Source of the DNA: Ophiobolus disseminans | Taxonomy: Eukaryota > Ascomycota > Dothideomycetes > Pleosporales > Phaeosphaeriaceae | Assembly: GCA_010093685.1 (NCBI GenBank) | Contig: MU006232.1 | Location: 349,017 to 413,016, forward strand | DNA: 64,000 nt | Reading direction: 5' to 3' | Shown here: positions 54,957-64,000 of the stretch, piece after piece | How positions within the stretch are numbered: the first letter of the stretch is position 1 | Layout of the letters: each line of letters starts with the position of its first letter | Program-made: the position numbers and the translations under genes | Notes under the pieces: generated by a model | Seen by the model: only the letters and a program-made list of their open reading frames with translations | What the model was told of the DNA's origin: nothing | Databases searched by the model: none

Positions 54957-57150
54957 ATGGGCAACCAGCCATCCAGCAACAAGAAGGAGAAGGGCGAGAA
55001 GGGCGGCGCCGATGGCGTGCCTCTGGGGCGCGAGTACTACCGGTCCATGGAAAGGTCAGACACCAAAGACTCTACGCGCTCGCTGCGCACATCCCTCCGC
55101 AACAAGATCCCAGGCACCGGAAAAACAGACAGCCCACGAAATTCGGTCGCCAACCTGAGCGATGCGAACGGGAAGCCTGACAAATCCGATGCGGCTTCCA
55201 CCAAGTCGGAGAAGAGCCGTGGTGGCAGAAGCTCACGCAGAGGATCTGTTGCCTCGGCTCTAGCTCCTGTGTCAGTAGTAGACAGTCCTTCCACCGACAA
55301 AGCGGTGGTCGAGCCAACATCGCCAGACGAGGAACAACCGCCTCCATCCCCTGTTCAGAGTGCCACAATGGGAACAGGACACGAAGGGGTCAGCAAAGCT
55401 CAAGAAACTGGCGAGGTCGACCATGTGTCGGACGTTCCACCGACTGGCGTTGCGCAACCACTGGCTTCGGCTCAGCCGGGAGAGTCCATCCTGCAAAAGA
55501 AGGACCAACCAATTCCGAGGTTACCTGAACCACCCGCAGCGAACGACGGAGCAGGCTCACCTATGGAGACCAGTGCGCTCAAGTCGTCAGACCTTGACGA
55601 CATGATCCAGCGTCTGTTGGATGCGGCATATGCCGGCAAAGTCACAAAGACTGTTAGCTTAAAGAACGCAGAAATATTCGCCATCTGCGCAGCTGCGCGA
55701 GAGGTCTTCCTCAGCCAGCCAGCGCTCCTAGAGCTGTCAGCACCAGTGAAAATCGTTGGCGACATCCACGGACAGTACACCGACCTTATCCGCATGTTCG
55801 AGATGTGCGGCTTTCCTCCGAACTCGAACTACCTCTTCCTCGGCGATTACGTAGATCGCGGCAAACAAAGTCTCGAGACGATCCTCCTCCTACTTTGCTA
55901 CAAGCTCAAGTTCCCCGAGAACTTCTTCCTCCTTCGTGGTAATCACGAGTGCGCAAACGTAACGCGAGTATACGGTTTCTACGACGAGTGCAAGAGGAGA
56001 TGTAACATCAAGGTCTGGAAAGCTTTTGTTGACACATTCAATACCTTGCCAATCGCGGCCATTGTCGCGCAGAAGATTTTCTGCGTACATGGTGGATTGT
56101 CGCCCAGCTTGTCACATATGGACGATATACGACAAATCGCACGACCGACCGACGTTCCTGATTATGGTCTCCTGAATGACTTGCTATGGAGCGACCCGGC
56201 AGACATGGAAAACGATTGGGAGTCGAACGAGAGAGGTGTCAGCTATTGCTTCGGCAAGAAGGTCATAATGGAATTTCTACAACGGCATGACTTTGATCTT
56301 GTCTGCCGAGCACACATGGTGGTGGAAGACGGCTACGAGTTCTTCACTGACAGGGTGTTGGTTACCGTGTTCTCAGCGCCAAACGTAAGTACCAAAGCAC
56401 TATCATCACCTTGCTCTTGCTGACATGAACTAGTATTGTGGTGAATTCGATAACTGGGGAGCGGTCATGTCCGTTTCAGGCGAACTACTCTGCAGTTTTG
56501 AGCTTCTTAAGCCGTTGGACTCGAGTGCGCTTAAGAGCCATATCAAAAAGAGCCGGAATAAGCGTCAGAGCATGCTCAATTCACCAGTACGTTCTGCATA
56601 TGATGGTCTACGAAACAGATTGCCTGTTCAGAGCCGTCTGACATACTTTGCGCCCAAACTAACAATCCCTCTAGCCTGCTCACTACGCTCCCCAGAGTTA
56701 CTAACAGTCTGCTCTCTGTAGGATGCTGACTGTAACGACATCCCTGGGCCTCCTATCATTGCCAGCAATACAATCACTCGGGACCGGGACGATGTGGGGT
56801 TACCATACAATAATTACAAGACACCAAGCGAACCTGAGAAGCGTGGCTTTTCCGAAAGGCTTCGACGAGTGCGACGCAAGCCTGGGTCGGACCAACTCGG
56901 ACATCAGCTCGATGGCGCAGTCACCCCTCTCAGAAGAAAGGGACATCTGAGATCCCGGACATGGAACGACTCACCCAGTATTGCTAGCCACAATAATGCA
57001 AAGTCGCTACTTCAGAACATACAAGTCCTTGATCACGAGAATCTGGAAAGGCGAAAGCGGAAGCTGGAGGAACAGCAGGCGTCATTTGAGGCGTTGATGC
57101 CAAAGTCCTTGCAGCTCTTCATCGAACAGCACTCGCCTCAACATAATTGA
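54957..57150 (+). CDS. PPZ1: PPZ-type serine/threonine protein phosphatase with alternative C-termini
   Basis: PP1-like phosphatase of fungi that acts in salt tolerance and cell-wall integrity. Exons: 54957-56384, 56434-56586 and a third exon with two possible starts. The N-terminus [12 protein letters not shown] fits N-myristoylation. Residues 1-210 are a Ser/Lys-rich disordered arm. The catalytic domain (about 215-515) has [43 protein letters not shown], and [12 protein letters not shown] then [12 protein letters not shown]. After [14 protein letters not shown] two ends are possible. An acceptor at 56674 adds PAHYAPQSY and stops at 56702-56704 (536 residues). An acceptor at 56721 opens a 142-residue extension to 57150 (669 residues) containing [17 protein letters not shown]. 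The short end looks like the usual PPZ C-terminus. Confidence 0.93.
56587..56721 (+). other. Intron with two competing branch point/3' splice site pairs
   Basis: Donor GTACGT at 56587. The first 3' site is ACTAAC then CTCTAG (AG at 56673-56674). The second is TACTAAC (56699-56705) then CTGTAG (AG at 56720-56721). Both keep phase 0. The UAA stop of the short form (56702-56704) lies within the second branch motif. Confidence 0.7.
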
Positions 57151-58808
57151 ACTGCTGATGGCCTGTTAGCCCCTCCGGCTGAACGCCGTTGCAATCCGGA
57201 ATATGGCTCTGGTTGACCTCACCCCGTTTTGTTTACCAGCGGTTGTCTTTTGCAATTCTCTACTTATGCAATCCTTTTCCTTTTTTACACACCAATTGGT
57301 GTTGGCGTCAGTCAGATTGTCTTTCGCCCAAATCCCGTTCTCAGATTTCGACGCCTTCCTTCTATACCAGCGGATGCGTCGTGTATAGCATAATGATGGT
57401 CACATTGCCTTTTTTTCGTATGATAGCTGTACGCGATTTGTTTAACCTGCTTTGACGGATTGTGTATGTTTGGGGATGGTGTAGTTGCATACTTTTGGCG
57501 CAAGTAATGGACTCTGATACTTTACTCTACTCGAGTCAATAATCTTTAAGTGAAGCATTGACGTATGTGTACTCATATACCGAACAGCTATTGCATCTCG
57601 CCAGAATCTACTCGTCACACGACGCAAAGATACTCGACTTGTCGCAAGGGTGGCTGGTCGTTTACTGGTAACAAGCGGGGCGTGAGTGTTAATATGGCTA
57701 TTTCATTTATTTCGGTGGCCCGGTGGCGATGCGAGATGCTGTCGGCAAGCGCGATCGGCGGAGCTTTGACTGAAGGGCCTTTTGCTGTGCGGGCACGAGC
57801 CTCAGAACCTCAACCGAAAGCATCGTTGTGGTTTTTCCTGAACTTGAAGTCAACATTGAAAAGGTGCAGAGGAGCAAAGCTAGAGATAGCGTGTCTTTCC
57901 CCAGACTCGGACCCACGTTCCGCTAGCTCGTCATCGGTTGCGCGGGAGACAGGCACGCCGTTCCAACGCGCGCCCATCCCTCGACGTACCAGACTTTTAC
58001 ATCCTGGGAAAACCATTCCTTTTGCGACCGTTCAGTCGCCGCTTCCCCGCATTTCCAGGTGTGGTATGGGAAGTGCTTCTGGAAGGATGGCGTGAATGGA
58101 GGGCTGACAAGGGATCACTTGCTTTTTCCCGTCCACTCGAAGGATCCGATGCAGGAAGCGAGTTGGGACAGATGGATGCCACGGATGCGATGATGCTGCA
58201 CGCACTAATGTCTCGTCGCATGCCCTGTTTTCAAACCTCAATGATGGGTTTGGAACTGCGATTGCGAAGATACTGTGGTACCTGCGCTTTCATCGCTGCT
58301 CGACGAAACACATGGCGCAACCCACACCTCCACGCCCGAGATCTCACCCACCAACATCTCATCAAGAACGCCATCGCCTCTCGAGCGCATAAAAAAGGCC
58401 CACCAACACTCCGGCCACGGCAACGCGGACGCCTTGAAAGCCCCGGTCCGCCAATCGTTCGCTAAGGAAGGCCGACATGGGTGCATATACCCGGTCATCA
58501 TCTGGTCCCTGGGTAGCGTTGAGTGGTTGGCTGGCTGCGGCGTGGTGCTCATGCATAGTATCTGTCTGTGCGCCCGTCTTACTGTATATACCCGTGATGC
58601 GGGCCAGGATGTGGGAGCGATCTGGACGCTTGGGGAACGTTGGTGGGCGTGGGTGTTATATGACTGTGCTGAAGCCCCGGGTACTTGGGTTTCGTTGTAC
58701 TTGTTGCCTCGATCCTGCGCGACGAGAGATATGCATGGCCGAATGCTCTGGGATTAACGGCTGTTAATTGACAACGTACGAGAAGCGTTACGACTGCGAA
58801 TTGGTACC
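57151..58808. other. Gene-poor interval between PPZ and the transporter
   Basis: 1.66 kb. Several overlapping frames of 160-176 codons (57565-58095, 57938-58465, 58275-58757) occur in different frames on the plus strand, with none favoured and no motif. The right part is the transporter promoter. No gene is called. Confidence 0.45.
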
Positions 58809-60746
58809 ATGGAGTCGAGACACAAGGCAGGGCTGGGTACTCGGCGGAGTAGTGTGCAGACGGCGGAGATTCGGCAGGTGCAGAATGTTGCGTTTGCGGA
58901 TGCTACGGCGAAGGCAAACGTCTCGCCGTGGACGAAAGCTATGTTCAAGGTGAGTCTCTGCAGTTTCTATTGAGTGCCATTGGCGAGTCTGACGATGTGG
59001 TAGCTCTACTTATGCCTTCTCATCGCTACACTGAACTCATGTATCAACGGCTATGATGGCAGCTTGATGGGCGCCATCAACGATTATGAACAATACCAAA
59101 CATACTTCGGCTTCAGCAGCAGCGGCACACCCGCTACAGGCATCGTATACGCCATCTACACTATCGGCAACTTAGTCGGTTCGTTCGTCGCAGGTCCAGC
59201 AACAGACTTCAGAGGGCGCAAATGGGGTATGTTCATCGGGTGTAGCATCATCATGGTCGGCGCATGCGTCCAAGCAACATGTACCAATCTTGGAGGCTTT
59301 ATGGGCGGACGCTTCGTCCTCGGTTTCGGCGTCGCCATCACATCGACCGCAGGCCCAGCATATGTCAGCGAAATGGCCCATCCCGTGTACCGCGGCGTCT
59401 GCACCGGCGTATTCAATACATTCTGGTACGTCGGCGGCATACCAGGGAGTTTCGTGCCCTTTGGAACCAGCACAATCGAAGGCACGCAATCGTGGCGCAT
59501 ACCCGTTTGGCTGCAAATGGTCTTCACGGGCATCGTGCTTGTCTGCTCGCCGTTCCTACCAGAGACGCCGCGCTGGCTCATCGCAAACGACCGACATGAA
59601 GAAGCGCTAGATACGATGGCGAAGTTTCACGGCGAGGGCAGCAGACACAGTCCGATTGTGATACTCGAATACAAAGAAATGGTAGAAGACATCAGCGTCA
59701 CAGGCAGCGACAAGCGATGGTGGGACTACAGGGTAAGTAAACCATCCCATGCCCCCTCCCCCATCTCCAACTAACCTCCCCACCACCAGGAACTCTTCAA
59801 CTCTCGCGAAGCCCGCTACCGCACCATGCTCGTCCTCTCCATGGCCTTCTTCGGCCAATGGTCCGGCAACGGGCCCGTCAGCTACTACTACCCCACCATC
59901 CTCAAAGGCGCAGGCATAAAAAACCGCCAAACGCGCCTCCTCTACAACGGCATGCAAAACGTCGTCTCCTTCGCCGGCGCCATCTTTGGCGCCGTCTACA
60001 CCGACAAATGGGGCCGACGGCCCCAACTCCTCGTCTCCACCGCCTGCCTCGTGATCGTGCTATCCATCGTCTGCGCGCTCGTCGCCACCAATTTGAAAAA
60101 AGACGCGAGCGGTGCGCTGGAGTTGGACGAGACGAAGACGCCCAAGATCAAGCGGCCTGCGCAGGCGAAAGCTGTTATTGCCATGTTTTTCATCTTTGGG
60201 TTTATTTACAGTACCGGGTATACGCCGCTTCAACAACTTTACCCCGTGGAGTGTTTGCGGTATGAGAGTCGTGCGAAGGGCATGGCGTTTTATAATTTCT
60301 GGGTCAATGTGGCGAATTTTTATAATACGTTTGTTACGGGGATTGCGTTTTCGGGGGCGGGGTGGAAGGTACGTTTTACTCTTATATCCCTCCTATATCC
60401 CCTTTTATATCCCCTCCCCCGCCCTTCTACATCCTAACTCATATCCTAACGCCACCCACAGTACTACTTCCTCTTCATCTTCTGGGACATCTTCGAATTC
60501 GTCTTCATCTACTTCTTCTTCGTCGAAACACGTCGGCGCACGCTCGAAGAGATTAGCGAGATCTTCAGTTCTCGAAAGCCTGTCAAGACAAGTCTGTCCA
60601 AGACGAAGATCATCATGCATGGCAATCGCGGCGTCACGGAGATGCTGGATAAGGAGGAGAGTGTGGGTGGCGTGGTGGAGGGGATGGGCACGAGGGCGAG
60701 GGGGCGGTTTGAGATGGTGGGGTTTGGGAATGGGGGGAGGAGGTAG
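58809..60746 (+). CDS. MFS sugar transporter (SP family)
   Basis: Twelve-helix proton-coupled sugar porter of the plasma membrane. Four exons join in frame: 58809-58949, 59004-59732, 59790-60368 and 60462-60746, giving 577 residues. Signatures are NSCINGYDGSLMGAIND (helix 1), DFRGRKWGMFIG (the G-R-K loop 2/3 motif), GRFVLGFGVAITSTAGPAYV (helix 4), PETPRWLIANDRHEEAL (PESPRWL motif), YNGMQNVVSFAGAIFG, TDKWGRRPQLLV (loop 8/9 motif) and FVETRRRTLEEISEIF (PETKG-like end). The pattern is closest to fungal lactose/hexose-type permeases, but the substrate cannot be told. The tail is Gly/Arg/Lys-rich. Introns 2 and 3 have CTAAC branch sites close to the acceptor. Confidence 0.92.
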
Positions 60747-60781
60747 AGGGGTTGGAGTGGGATGGGGAAGGAGTTTGGGAT

Positions 60782-60803
60782 GGATTGGATTGGATTGGAT
60801 TGG
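60782..60803. repeat. GGATT pentanucleotide repeat
   Basis: Four tandem GGATT units in the transporter 3' region. A short tract. Confidence 0.8.
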
Positions 60804-61666
60804 CTAGATACCCTCGTTGATGAATTATGGATTTTCTTTTCCCCTTGGTTTAGAAGGGATCGTTGCTGTGCTATACTCATTACCCACGGCTAAGTAGAGG
60901 TCGCGGAATCTCCTCCTGGCTGTCGAGGGGCAACTTGATATCACATGTTCTACGCACTTCCCGTCATGCCCGGCGTAGGATGACGGCATTTTAGGGCGTT
61001 TGTCGTTTCTGCCTTGCACGTTGCGCTGTGCTGCGGCTGAAGTGCATGCGGCTTTTAGCTCACATGTACTTGCCTGATGTGCATTCGGCGAACCCGTGTA
61101 TCAACAAGGTTGTTAGAGGGAAATAGGCACCAGCAACTGAGTCTTGGGTGCAAATTCAATCATAGACTGTTTGCACCGCACCGGTGTATACAAGCGTGGC
61201 ACGGCAGCCTGTAGAGTGTCATCGTGCTGTGGTGCAGGATATTGACCGGTAATGAAAGGCTGAGGATTGAGCAATGCACTGCAAATCTGTTCTGTCACTG
61301 CGGAATTGGTATGAAGTACAAGCCCATTGAGCGCATCACCAACAAAGTATGGAAAAGCACAGAATAAAGTATCATCTTTAATTGATCAATCTCATATCCA
61401 TCTCAACCATGACTCATATCTCCATAAAAACATCCCCAAATCATAAACATCCTCATCCTCATCCTCATCTGGGGTATAAAGTAGCGACCGACCTCTTCCC
61501 ACCAATCCGCCTTTCTTATAAGCAATACTAAAACAGGTGTTCCATTCCCAGCATGTCGCAACCCGGCAATGAAGTAGAATATTACATGATGCATTCGGCT
61601 TGCGCCAGTTGATGTAGCTTTAATATGATTTGATCGTAAGGGCTTGCGCCATGTGCTGGGTTGTCG

Positions 61667-61686
61667 TGATGATGATGATGATGATG
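61667..61686. repeat. GAT trinucleotide microsatellite
   Basis: Run of about six to seven GAT units, followed by gcaag. Confidence 0.75.
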
Positions 61687-61874
61687 CAAGTTCGCTATGC
61701 AGAACGAATGAGGGTATAAGGAAAAGTCAAAACGCTAGAAGGCAGGAAAAAGTAACGCCGGTTTCCGGAAATTTGTAGCAGAACATGACCCATTATAAGG
61801 TTGGTGCGGGTTGAGAGCCTCCAGGACTAAAGGAGCGCAGCTCGTGTGAATGTATGTGTGTGGAGTGTTATGTG

Positions 61875-64000
61875 TTAGACGCTGACGGTGCGTCGGACGC
61901 CTATTTCGGGCTTCTGGGCGTACCCGATGAGCATCTTGAAGCTGGTGCCGCGCTTCTCGCATTCGTTGATGAGGTTTTCGTCGCGCCAGATGCTGTTCTT
62001 CAGGAGGTCGCCTGAGTTTTCTGCGCCAGGTTCGCCGGCTTCGGGCAGGACGAGTGACTCGTAGCAGCGAGAGTACCACCAGCGACCGACACGTGCGACC
62101 ATATCTGTGATGCCGTTGTCGGTGGACTCGGATGGGGAAGAGACATTGAGTAGATCAGAGAAGGAGACCTCAGGCTTTGGTCCTTTGGGAGCAGGGAGGG
62201 TGCCGCTCTTCTTGCTGTTCGAACTTGCGGTGCTGCCTGTTCGTTTGGCGATGGAGTTCCTTGTGTCATCTGGGCTGGGAAGCTTGCCAGCCACGGGGAC
62301 ACCGACAACGCAACGGTTGCATTCGACGAAGCCTTTCCTGCCCAGACCAGCCATAATCTCGTCGCTGATATTGCGGAGTGAGGTGTTCTCGTCGGCGACT
62401 TGCATTCGCATCTTCAGGCCGCGAACCGCACGACGGGCACGGTTGCCCATGTTGACAAGGTCCAGATCGAGAACGCTAAACTCGAGGTAACCGCCAGGCC
62501 GAAGGACTCGCTTGGCTTCCGAAAGTATAAAGCGATGCACCGAGGAAGGAAGTGCCGTCGGAAAGCGAAGGACAACACATGCAAAGAAGTGCATTGGGAA
62601 TGGAAGAGCGTTGGTGAGTGACTCATGGCAGATGTGGCGGTGGTTGTTCAGGGTCGACCACGGTTCTGCCGGACCATTGCTTGAAATGTTCGACGATGAT
62701 GCTCCTGGGCCAATGTCGTAGACGGTTGCCTCAGGGTATGTAAGGGCGCAGTAGTAGGACCAGTCTTTGCCTAGGCCGTCGATCACGAGGACGCGGTCTT
62801 CTTTCGGGTCTTTCAGTTCGAAGTGAACAGGGCTGAAGAGGACACGTCCAAAAGACAGCCACTTGCTTGTCATGAGCGCGCCAAAGCGGAGGTTTGCCAT
62901 GGACACGAGTCCATCTGCTTGAGTCTCGGCAATTTCCATGAGGCGTGTGTCGCGGTACCTATTCGCAGTTGCACTGTCACGATCTTTGCTCGATCTCGAC
63001 GTGATAGTCGCTTTAGATTGGCGTGTACTCAATGGCAGGGACGCTGGAAGGCTTGATCGAGTAGAGTGTCTTGTAGCTGAGCCTGTAGATAGTCGGGGAC
63101 TGGCAGGTAGACTCAATCGGCCAGTGACGGGATCGATGACGCTTATCTTTTTCTCACCATAGTCGTGGATGAACTCAGAAAAAGACACCGAGGAAGTAGG
63201 CGACTGGGTCGAATGCAGTACTGCGAGCAAGCGAGAGCGACGGAGGTGAAGGGACGGATGTGACACGTCATTAGCTGAGCATTCAGATTGCGACGACTCG
63301 CGCGTGACCTTTGTCTTCGCTTTTAGTGGGAGAGGTTCGAGCGAGGGATGCTGACTTCGCACAGTCGAATTTTGTACCACAGCTCGGTCTTGACTCGTAC
63401 GAGAACTAACAGGCGTAAGGACTTCGTCGATCAAATCGTCATATTCGTTCCAAAGCTCATCCTCGGAAAGGGGCGCCTTGGAATCGGGTACTACAGCAGT
63501 GCCAAATGCAGGGGCGAAGCTCCAAATGCCTGAGCTGCTTGAATATGACGCCTCAGAGCCCTTGCGAGGTGGGAACTTGAAGAACTCGCTCCGCCTAGAG
63601 TCATCAGAGAGGGGACTCATGGTTGCAATAGCTGATCCATGCGAAAGTGCGTTCAGTCCGTGCAAGATGGGATACGGCTCGATTGGCATGGCAGTAGCCA
63701 CCACAGAACCGATCGAGTCGAACGATGCACGAGGAATAGCTGTTGGCCGAGGCTGAATTGTCGCAAAGGGGCGCGAGAACGATTGAGATGAGGGACCGCG
63801 CGGTGGGCGGCGAGTTGACACGACTTGAGGTATACGGCCGACTTGGGGCAAACGACTGGGTCTTGGTGGCGGGCTCGTAGGAGGCGGTCCAGGCGGAGGT
63901 AGCACCTGGCATGGAGCCGGGGGGTCTTGGAACGGCATGACAGGGAGTTGGAACAGAGGGGCTTCCTCTAACGACACCATTTTCTCTTCCAGCGGCGAAG
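61875..64000 (-). CDS. SAM-dependent methyltransferase-domain protein, possibly extending past the right edge
   Basis: The frame is open from its stop at 61875 through an ATG at 63980 (701 residues) and on to the window edge without a stop, so the true start may lie outside. Residues 1-330 (from that ATG) are Pro- and Ser-rich and disordered (PPPGPPPTSPPPRPSRLPQV). The C-terminal half is a Rossmann-like methyltransferase. DRVLVIDGLGKDWSYYCAL stands where motif I is expected and lacks the usual GxGxG. ATVYDIGPG and LPFPMHFFACVVLRFPTALP follow, then EAKRVLRPGGYLEFSVLDL, the conserved post-motif III LRPGG loop. The weak motif I leaves catalytic activity uncertain. It resembles conserved fungal methyltransferase-11-type proteins of unknown substrate. 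No intron is evident. Confidence 0.78.
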   Translation of the reverse strand, partial: SPLEEKMVSLEEAPLFQLPVMPFQDPPAPCQVLPPPGPPPTSPPPRPSRLPQVGRIPQVVSTRRPPRGPSSQSFSRPFATIQPRPTAIPRASFDSIGSVVATAMPIEPYPILHGLNALSHGSAIATMSPLSDDSRRSEFFKFPPRKGSEASYSSSSGIWSFAPAFGTAVVPDSKAPLSEDELWNEYDDLIDEVLTPVSSRTSQDRAVVQNSTVRSQHPSLEPLPLKAKTKVTRESSQSECSANDVSHPSLHLRRSRLLAVLHSTQSPTSSVSFSEFIHDYGEKKISVIDPVTGRLSLPASPRLSTGSATRHSTRSSLPASLPLSTRQSKATITSRSSKDRDSATANRYRDTRLMEIAETQADGLVSMANLRFGALMTSKWLSFGRVLFSPVHFELKDPKEDRVLVIDGLGKDWSYYCALTYPEATVYDIGPGASSSNISSNGPAEPWSTLNNHRHICHESLTNALPFPMHFFACVVLRFPTALPSSVHRFILSEAKRVLRPGGYLEFSVLDLDLVNMGNRARRAVRGLKMRMQVADENTSLRNISDEIMAGLGRKGFVECNRCVVGVPVAGKLPSPDDTRNSIAKRTGSTASSNSKKSGTLPAPKGPKPEVSFSDLLNVSSPSESTDNGITDMVARVGRWWYSRCYESLVLPEAGEPGAENSGDLLKNSIWRDENLINECEKRGTSFKMLIGYAQKPEIGVRRTVSV

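Larger units (their letters stand above)
60747..61874. other. Convergent intergenic region with simple repeats
   Basis: 1.1 kb between the transporter and methyltransferase 3' ends. It holds a (GGATT)n tract near 60782-60803, a CATCCT-rich stretch around 61448-61470 and (GAT)n at about 61667-61686. No gene is seen. Confidence 0.55.

Noticed and set aside
57565..58757. Three overlapping rightward frames of 160-176 codons
   Set aside because: They overlap each other in different frames, with no signal peptide, domain or splice logic linking them.
1..64000. CRISPR arrays, operons, insertion sequences or phage genes
   Set aside because: Introns, mitochondrial proteins and eukaryotic complexes show nuclear fungal DNA; no regularly spaced repeats or transposase-like frames were seen.

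Overview
This window is nuclear DNA from a filamentous ascomycete. The gene families, the HET, DUF7587-like and F-box accessory genes and the short introns point to Dothideomycetes, probably Pleosporales. That placement is inferred from gene content, not from a marker gene. Genes lie on both strands about 0.2-3 kb apart, with no operons. Most introns are 46-120 nt with GT..AG ends, and several have a CTAAC/CTGAC branch site. I joined exons by hand, checking that reading frame and intron phase agree at each junction.

Layout. 1-13.5 kb is conserved housekeeping: COX10 (heme O synthase, cut by the left edge), RPN2 (26S proteasome), CET1-type mRNA capping triphosphatase, pyruvate kinase, a 76-residue DUF1748-like mitochondrial protein, and the NBS1/Xrs2 DNA-repair scaffold. 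13.8-27.7 kb is accessory: a HET-domain gene broken by two in-frame TAA codons, a small secreted AA1-like protein, a 735-residue membrane-anchored orphan, a many-exon DUF7587-like gene with one unresolved in-frame TGA, a ~110-bp duplication and an F-box gene. 27.7-31.5 kb holds a divergent pair: phosphopantetheine adenylyltransferase and a DCAF7/WDR68-type WD40 protein. 31.5-34.8 kb is gene-poor and carries another diverged duplication. 34.8-39.4 kb encodes a secreted alpha-carbonic anhydrase and a CSC1/OSCA-type channel. 40.7-47.9 kb is again accessory: a helical-repeat/kinase/DUF3659-like protein, an OPT transporter fragment, a TPR gene with an in-frame TGA and an orphan. 49.2-64 kb returns to conserved genes: MED8, an N-terminal alpha-N-methyltransferase, a mitochondrial-type aldehyde dehydrogenase, a PPZ-type phosphatase, an MFS sugar transporter and a methyltransferase-like protein reaching the right edge.

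No secondary-metabolite cluster, intact transposon, tRNA, rRNA or CRISPR array was recognised. The most interesting points are: (a) the PPZ gene, whose last intron has two well-formed 3' splice sites, with the UAA stop of the short isoform lying inside the TACTAAC branch motif of the long isoform; (b) the helical-repeat/kinase/DUF3659-like fusion; (c) the HET, TPR and OPT relics, which suggest ongoing decay of self-recognition-type and accessory genes. I did not find a clear multi-gene undescribed system.
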